Shown here: one piece after another, positions 6,243 to 10,153 of the stretch
Layout: every line of letters starts with the position of its first letter
Position numbering within the stretch: the stretch's first letter is position 1
Assembly (NCBI GenBank): GCA_002400365.1
Contig: DHFK01000094.1
Coordinates: 3,526-13,678, forward strand
Direction: 5' to 3'
Length of the DNA stretch: 10,153 nt
Origin: Anaerolineales bacterium UBA4826
Lineage (GTDB): Bacteria; Chloroflexota; Anaerolineae; UBA4142
The notes under the pieces: generated by a model
What the model saw: only the letters and a program-made list of their open reading frames with translations
Databases searched by the model: none
Told to the model about the DNA's origin: nothing
Made by a program: the position numbers and the translations under genes

Positions 6243-6295
6243 CGCTGGCGTGACCATAATGCCGCGCAAGGCGCGGCGTCAATGTCACGCCAGCG
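6243..6295. repeat. nested inverted repeat between the cupredoxin gene and ctaB
   Basis: The outer arms CGCTGGCGTGAC (6243-6254) and GTCACGCCAGCG (6284-6295) are perfect 12-bp complements. Inside is a second hairpin, GCCGCGC-AAG-GCGCGGC (6261-6277). A weaker pair, TGCCGC (6234-6239) with GCGGCA (6324-6329), could extend the structure outward. It fills most of the 118-base spacer, ends 36 bases before the AGGA of ctaB, and lacks a T-tract. Confidence 0.8.
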
Positions 6296-6341
6296 TGGTC
6301 GTGCCATCATAGCGCGCCTCGATGCGGCATAGGAAAATCGA

Positions 6342-7262
6342 ATGACAACTTTAATCAAGACCCTGCCTAATTCCAAGCGCGCCGCGCCGAATCCGCGCGC
6401 GCGCGCCGCATTTCTCCAAACTGCGATGACGCTGTTCAAGTTGCGTATCGTCGCCTTGCTGCTCTTTGCCGGGGTGGGCGGCGCGTTTCTCGCCGCGCGC
6501 GGTTTCCCGGGTTTCGCGCCGCTCATCTTGATGACGCTCACCGGCGGAGCGGCAGCCGCCGGCGCGTCCGCGCTCAACGAGTATCTCGAACGCGCGACGG
6601 ACGCCGTGATGCGCCGCACGCGCAAGCGCCCGCTCGTCATGGGCGCGCTCGCCCATCCGGGCTGGGTCGTGCCAGTCGCGCTCGCGTTGATTTTTCTTCC
6701 CGCGCTCGTCATCCTGCCGGTCAATCCCGCGCTCACTTTCTGGTCGCTTGCCGGCGCGGCGATCTATGCCGGCGTCTATACGATCTGGCTCAAGCCGCGT
6801 TCGATTCTGAACATCGTCATTGGCGGACTGGCGGGAACGTGCGCCGTACTCAGCGGCGGCGCGGCGGCGGGGAGTTGGTCTCAATCGGGCGTGCTGATCC
6901 TGGGCGCGCTCGTGTTTCTGTGGACGCCCGCGCATTTCTGGAGTCTGGCGATGATCTATCGCGAAGATTACGCGCGCGTCGGCGTGCCGATGCTGCCGGC
7001 GCGCACCTCCATGCGGCGATCGGCGCTGTGGGTGACGCTGCACGCGGCGGCAACTGGCTTTGCCGCGTGCGCCATCGGCGTTGCCACCGCCGCCGGTTGG
7101 TTGTACTGGCTGCCGGTGACGCTGCTGACCGGCGCGCTGCTCTGGCGCTGCGCGCGGCTGATCGTAGAACCAACGCCGCCGCGCGCGCGGTCGCTCTTTC
7201 TTCTCTTGAATATCTATCTCGCGCTGGTGCTAGTACTCATTTGCCTCGCGAGCGTGTTATGA
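6342..7262 (+). CDS. ctaB: protoheme IX farnesyltransferase (heme O synthase)
   Basis: A 306-residue polytopic membrane enzyme of the UbiA family that adds a farnesyl group to heme B to give heme O. The first Asp-rich motif reads NEYLERATDAVMRRT (79-93), with N79, E83 and D87. Relative to E. coli CyoE (NNYIDRDID), one Asp is Glu and another is Ala. RKRPL (94-98), YTIWLKPRSILNIVIGG (146-162) and FLWTPAHFWSLA (192-203) followed by DYARVGVPMLP (209-219) are strong family signatures. AGGA at 6331-6334 supports the start. A roughly 25-residue basic, low-complexity N-terminus precedes helix one. The product feeds CtaA, encoded 16 bases downstream. Confidence 0.95.
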   Translation: MTTLIKTLPNSKRAAPNPRARAAFLQTAMTLFKLRIVALLLFAGVGGAFLAARGFPGFAPLILMTLTGGAAAAGASALNEYLERATDAVMRRTRKRPLVMGALAHPGWVVPVALALIFLPALVILPVNPALTFWSLAGAAIYAGVYTIWLKPRSILNIVIGGLAGTCAVLSGGAAAGSWSQSGVLILGALVFLWTPAHFWSLAMIYREDYARVGVPMLPARTSMRRSALWVTLHAAATGFAACAIGVATAAGWLYWLPVTLLTGALLWRCARLIVEPTPPRARSLFLLLNIYLALVLVLICLASVL

Positions 7263-7278
7263 CCGAGGTCATCTTTCG

Positions 7279-8382
7279 ATGCAACTCAATTCATTCGCTC
7301 GCTTCGCGTGGGGCGTTCTGACTCTGAATCTGGGCGTGATTCTATGGGGCGCGGTCGTGCGCGCGACCGGCTCTGGCGCGGGGTGCGGCAGCCATTGGCC
7401 CCTGTGCAATGGCACCGTCGTGCCGCTGACTCCGCCCATCGCAACGCTCATCGAATTCGCGCATCGCCTCAGCAGCGGGCTAGCGTTTCTAGTCGTCGTA
7501 GCGATGGTCGTCTGGGCGCGGCGCGCGTATCCCGCCGGACACCGCGTCCGCTGGGGCGCGGGCGCGGCGATGGCGTGTATGATCGCGGAGACGCTGGCGG
7601 GCGCGGGGCTGGTCGTCTTCCACTGGGTCGCCGATGACGTTTCGCTCGGACGCGTCATCGTCATGCCGATCCACCTTACGATCACCTTCTCGCTTTTTAC
7701 GGCGCTTGCGCTGACCGCGTGGTGGGCGTCCGGTGGCGCGCCGCTGCGGCTGAGCAAGCCGGACGCGACGACGTGGCTATTGGGCGGCAGTTTGCTCGCG
7801 ACCTTGATCACGGGGATGGCAGGCGCGATCACCGCGCTCGGCGATACGGTACTGCCGGTCGCGTCGCTAACGCCGGGCGCATACGCGAACCTCGCGTCGA
7901 GCGCGCAACTGTTGGTGGGGCTGCGCGTCTGGCATCCACTCATCGCGATCGTGGATGGCGCTTTCGTGTTGTTCGTCGCGAACCATGTGCGCGTGTCGCG
8001 CGCCGGTGTCTTCGTCGCGCGCTTTTCGACAACGCTGACCGCGTTGTTTCTGCTCGAACTCGGCGCGGGCGGGCTCAACGTCTTTTTGCAGGTACCCGTG
8101 TGGATGCAACTCACGCATCTATGGCTGGCAAATCTGGTGTGGATTACGTTGGTCTTGTTGACCGCCGCGGCGCTCGGCGAAGGCGCAACCGGCTTGCCCG
8201 TTCGTCCGATTGTGGTATACTATCGCCGATATCCCACCTCAGGAGGAAAGCATGGCAGCGGCGAAACGCCAAGCGCGCGCATGGACGAAGCAGGAAATCG
8301 CGCAACTCAAGGCGCTCACGAAAAAGGGCTTGAGCCGGCCCCAGATCGCGGCGAAGCTGAACCGAACTCTGTGGTCCGTTGA
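7279..8382 (+). CDS. ctaA: heme A synthase (CtaA/COX15), C-terminus extended over the next gene
   Basis: An eight-helix membrane enzyme that oxidises heme O to heme A for the oxidase. The four heme ligands are H62 (with E59, EFAHRLSSG), H132 (MPIHLTI), H219 (VWHPLIA) and H280 (LTHLW). A Cys pair, C36 and C43, lies in the first outer loop; the second pair of Bacillus CtaA is absent. The start has GAGG-like bases at 7265-7268. The family sequence ends around residue 300. The frame stays open to residue 367, and the last 43 codons or so overlap the downstream gene in another frame, giving a hydrophilic tail (GKHGSGETPSARMDEAG) unlike CtaA. Either the normal stop was lost or there is a frameshift near 8190-8250. 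The functional part is about 7279-8190. Confidence 0.93.
   Translation: MQLNSFARFAWGVLTLNLGVILWGAVVRATGSGAGCGSHWPLCNGTVVPLTPPIATLIEFAHRLSSGLAFLVVVAMVVWARRAYPAGHRVRWGAGAAMACMIAETLAGAGLVVFHWVADDVSLGRVIVMPIHLTITFSLFTALALTAWWASGGAPLRLSKPDATTWLLGGSLLATLITGMAGAITALGDTVLPVASLTPGAYANLASSAQLLVGLRVWHPLIAIVDGAFVLFVANHVRVSRAGVFVARFSTTLTALFLLELGAGGLNVFLQVPVWMQLTHLWLANLVWITLVLLTAAALGEGATGLPVRPIVVYYRRYPTSGGKHGSGETPSARMDEAGNRATQGAHEKGLEPAPDRGEAEPNSVVR
8194..8221 (+). promoter_or_regulatory. sigma-70-type promoter for the small Myb-like gene
   Basis: TTGCCC (8194-8199) and TATACT (8216-8221) are 16 bases apart. The -10 is preceded by TG one base upstream (TGGTATACT), an extended -10. A transcript would start near 8228, about 24 bases before the ATG at 8252. 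The promoter lies inside the 3' end of the ctaA frame. Confidence 0.6.
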
Positions 8383-8425
8383 CCACAAAGCCAAACGGCT
8401 CAAGATTCGAGCCGTGAGAAAGTAG
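8252..8425 (+). CDS. small Myb/SANT-like putative DNA-binding protein
   Basis: A 57-residue, very basic protein. Residues 11-50 look like one Myb/SANT or GcrA-like helix-turn-helix: WTKQEIAQLKALTKKG, then SRPQIAAKLNRT, then WSVDHKAKRL. Conserved positions include W11, the Ile-Ala pair (32-33) and W41. AGGAGG at 8241-8246, five bases before the ATG, fixes the start. An upstream ATG at 8210 would overlap the promoter and has no ribosome binding site. The gene overlaps the ctaA frame by 131 bases in a different frame and appears to have its own promoter. It may be a small regulator; its target is unknown. Confidence 0.8.
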   Translation: MAAAKRQARAWTKQEIAQLKALTKKGLSRPQIAAKLNRTLWSVDHKAKRLKIRAVRK

Positions 8426-8440
8426 GACGGTACGCGCAGG

Positions 8441-8471
8441 CATAGGGCGCTCTTACTCAGAGCGCCCTATG
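8441..8471. terminator. hairpin terminator between convergent genes
   Basis: CATAGGGCGCTCT (8441-8453) and AGAGCGCCCTATG (8459-8471) are perfect 13-bp complements with a 5-base loop. It sits 15 bases after the Myb-like stop and 32 bases beyond the stop of the convergent - strand gene. The following + strand bases are only mildly T-rich (TCATTT), so efficiency is uncertain, but the position fits a shared bidirectional terminator. Confidence 0.75.
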
Positions 8472-8503
8472 TCATTTCACCCTCCACATCGCTTCTGACT
8501 CGA

Positions 8504-10141
8504 TCACGCCGCCGCCATGCGAAAGCGCTTTTGCAACCATTTGTCGGACACGATCAGACTCAGCGTGTTCGGCAAGCCGAGCGTCCACAGCACGTTGACC
8601 AGAAACGCGAGAAAGCCAAGCGTCATCAACAGCGCGCCGCTCAGCGCGACGATCATGTAGGGCTGATACAGCACTTCGGTGTAGATCGTCCTTCGCAACA
8701 TCCCCTCGATGCCCGCCATTCCCATCGCGTACGCCATGACGACCGCGCCGCCCAGCCACGTCCAAAAGTGCAAGTCAACCAGTCGCTGGCTGCGGATTTC
8801 GAGTTTCGTCAAGAGCGGCAACAGCGCGTAGACCACGGCGAACAGCAGCATCCCCAGACCCGCCAGGAGTTGCATGTGCGCGTGAATCCCGATGATCCAC
8901 TGCGTATTGTGCAGAACGACGTTCAGTCCGATGTTCGCCTGCACCAGCCCCGCCGTCCCGCCGACGACAAAGCCAAAGATCGAACCGAGGACGAACTTGA
9001 GCGCGGGATTCCACTTGATCGGACGCGCGAGCCAGATCGTCATCATCACTGAGAACATCGTCAAGCCCATCGTGATGAACTCGCCCCAGGTCACGAACTG
9101 CCCGGAGAGCAACTGCAAGCCGAACGGTTGCGGACGATCGGCGAGGAGGTGATGGCTCCACACAAAGAGCGAGACGAGCAGGTCGGCGAGGATGACCCAG
9201 CGCACGACCGTTTCGCCGTACAATCTCCGCTTGACCAGCATGGGCACGAGCAGGTACCACGTGCCGGCGGTGTACATCAGCACGTTGCCATCCGCGACCA
9301 TGTCCAATCCCCACCAGAACCAGTTTTTGTAAAGGAGCGGGTCAATCGCGCGCGGATCGAGCCGCACGCCCGCGAGCAACGTCGGCAGCCCGTAGATCAA
9401 CAGCAGCGCGCCCGCCGAGAGGATGACGATCGCGTTGATCGCGGTGTCAATCGAGCCGCGCGCGACCGCGACGACAAAGACGGGCGGCTGCTCGGCATGC
9501 GCCGGCGGCTCGGGCTTGCGCGTGATCCAGCGCACGAGTTGGGGAATGCCAAACGCCGAACTCAGATAGTTTCCGAATCCGCGCCATCCGCTCACCCCAT
9601 CGCTCACGATGGTCGAGATGAGGTTAAAGCCGAAGAGGAGCACGTTCGCTTCGATGATAACCAGCCCCAGCCCAAAGACGACGCTGCCGATCAGCGACAC
9701 GCGGTCGTATGACACCGGCAGGGGCCAGTACAGCGTGTAGAGACTGTTGAACAACAGCGCGAAACCCGCAACCCACGCGATCAGGACGCCGATCGTTTGC
9801 AGCCAGAAATTGAGCGGCACGAGTTTCTTGTGCCGGATTTCCTTCTTGAGCAGGAGGGGTACGAGAAAGTAGAACGCGCCCATCACGCACAGGTACGCAA
9901 AGCCATAGATGCCGACGATAGGGTGCGCGGTGAGCATCGAATAGAAAATATCTACGGACGACGCCGCGCCGCCGGTGGGACGAAAGATCGCCAAGAGCGC
10001 TTCCATCCCGCGCAGCGACTCTGGCGCCATCAATTGGGTACGCATCAGCGCGCCTTCAAAGCCGGTCATCGCCAGAAACACCACGCCCATGACCGCGTAA
10101 CGCAGCGTCCATTTTTCGAGCCAGCCGATCCGATTCAACAT
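8504..10141 (-). CDS. divergent heme-copper oxidase-family subunit I, nitric-oxide-reductase-like active site
   Basis: A 545-residue, roughly 12-14-helix membrane protein of the COX1 superfamily. H73 (AHPIVG) and H422 fit the low-spin heme ligands. H420 (GIHAHMQLL) fits the high-spin heme ligand, and H330-H331 (WSHHL) are two metal-site ligands. Helix VI reads FWWGLDMVADGN (275-286). Aligned without gaps to CcoN or Thermus ba3, D280 replaces the first CuB His. D284 sits where ba3 and aa3 enzymes have the cross-linked Tyr and where NorB has its FeB-ligand Glu. E354 in helix VIII is near the position of the second NorB Glu. No Tyr is at the cbb3 helix VII position (S324). This argues for NO reduction or another non-O2 reaction, related to the unconventional NOR families derived from oxidases. 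It is not a normal cNOR/qNOR. AAAGGAGG sits just upstream of the start near the window edge, so any partner subunit II would lie beyond 10153. Confidence 0.85.
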   Translation of the reverse strand: MLNRIGWLEKWTLRYAVMGVVFLAMTGFEGALMRTQLMAPESLRGMEALLAIFRPTGGAASSVDIFYSMLTAHPIVGIYGFAYLCVMGAFYFLVPLLLKKEIRHKKLVPLNFWLQTIGVLIAWVAGFALLFNSLYTLYWPLPVSYDRVSLIGSVVFGLGLVIIEANVLLFGFNLISTIVSDGVSGWRGFGNYLSSAFGIPQLVRWITRKPEPPAHAEQPPVFVVAVARGSIDTAINAIVILSAGALLLIYGLPTLLAGVRLDPRAIDPLLYKNWFWWGLDMVADGNVLMYTAGTWYLLVPMLVKRRLYGETVVRWVILADLLVSLFVWSHHLLADRPQPFGLQLLSGQFVTWGEFITMGLTMFSVMMTIWLARPIKWNPALKFVLGSIFGFVVGGTAGLVQANIGLNVVLHNTQWIIGIHAHMQLLAGLGMLLFAVVYALLPLLTKLEIRSQRLVDLHFWTWLGGAVVMAYAMGMAGIEGMLRRTIYTEVLYQPYMIVALSGALLMTLGFLAFLVNVLWTLGLPNTLSLIVSDKWLQKRFRMAAA

Positions 10142-10153
10142 TGCGCCTCCTTT

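Noticed and set aside
8504..10141. An ordinary cbb3 or ba3 oxidase subunit I
   Set aside because: The first CuB histidine and both known positions for the active-site Tyr are replaced, while the heme ligands are intact.
8504..10141. A canonical cNOR or qNOR (NorB/NorZ)
   Set aside because: The helix VI motif HLWVEG with His and Glu is replaced by DMVADG, and the EPLP motif of helix VIII is missing, so it is at most a distant or separately evolved NO reductase.

Overview
The window is a GC-rich bacterial segment encoding an almost complete aerobic cytochrome c oxidase biogenesis locus on the + strand (about 100-8425). A second, divergent heme-copper oxidase-superfamily gene lies on the - strand (8504-10141). 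The gene content, the subunit-II/cytochrome c fusion and the dispersed palindromes in the gene gaps suggest an environmental bacterium, most likely Chloroflexota (Anaerolineae-like). That placement comes from general recognition, not from a database search.

Layout. A small degenerate receiver-domain protein (100-441) comes first. The structural genes follow in the order subunit I (503-2332), subunit IV (2349-2564), subunit III (2561-3124) and subunit II with a fused C-terminal cytochrome c (3219-4253). Assembly genes come next: SURF1 (4258-5037), a Sco/SenC copper-insertion lipoprotein (5119-5721), a two-helix membrane cupredoxin (5726-6223), heme O synthase CtaB (6342-7262) and heme A synthase CtaA (7279-8382 as read). 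A 57-residue Myb/SANT-like protein (8252-8425) has its own promoter and overlaps the 3' end of ctaA. A strong hairpin (8441-8471) separates it from the convergent - strand gene.

How the genes work together. CtaB and CtaA convert heme B to heme O and then heme A for subunit I. SURF1 assists heme insertion, Sco (and perhaps the cupredoxin) assists copper delivery, and subunits I-IV form a caa3-type terminal oxidase that takes electrons through the fused heme c and CuA. Subunit I carries the YSHPAVY signature of A2-type oxidases. By ungapped alignment it lacks the K-channel lysine, and it has an extra N-terminal membrane domain.

Most interesting item. The - strand gene encodes a 545-residue heme-copper family catalytic subunit whose helix VI has Asp where the first CuB histidine should be (D280). 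It has a second Asp (D284) where oxidases of the A and B types have the cross-linked Tyr and NorB has its FeB-ligand Glu. The other two metal-site histidines (H330, H331) and the heme histidines (H73, H420, H422) are intact. No active-site Tyr is seen at the cbb3 position either. This looks like a non-canonical nitric-oxide-reductase-like enzyme rather than an oxygen reductase.

The spacers at 442-502, 3125-3218, 5038-5118 and 6224-6341 each hold a different palindromic element. These look like dispersed intergenic repeats inserted into the oxidase operon. No tRNA, rRNA, CRISPR array or transposase gene was seen, and no gene-free stretch exceeds 300 bases.
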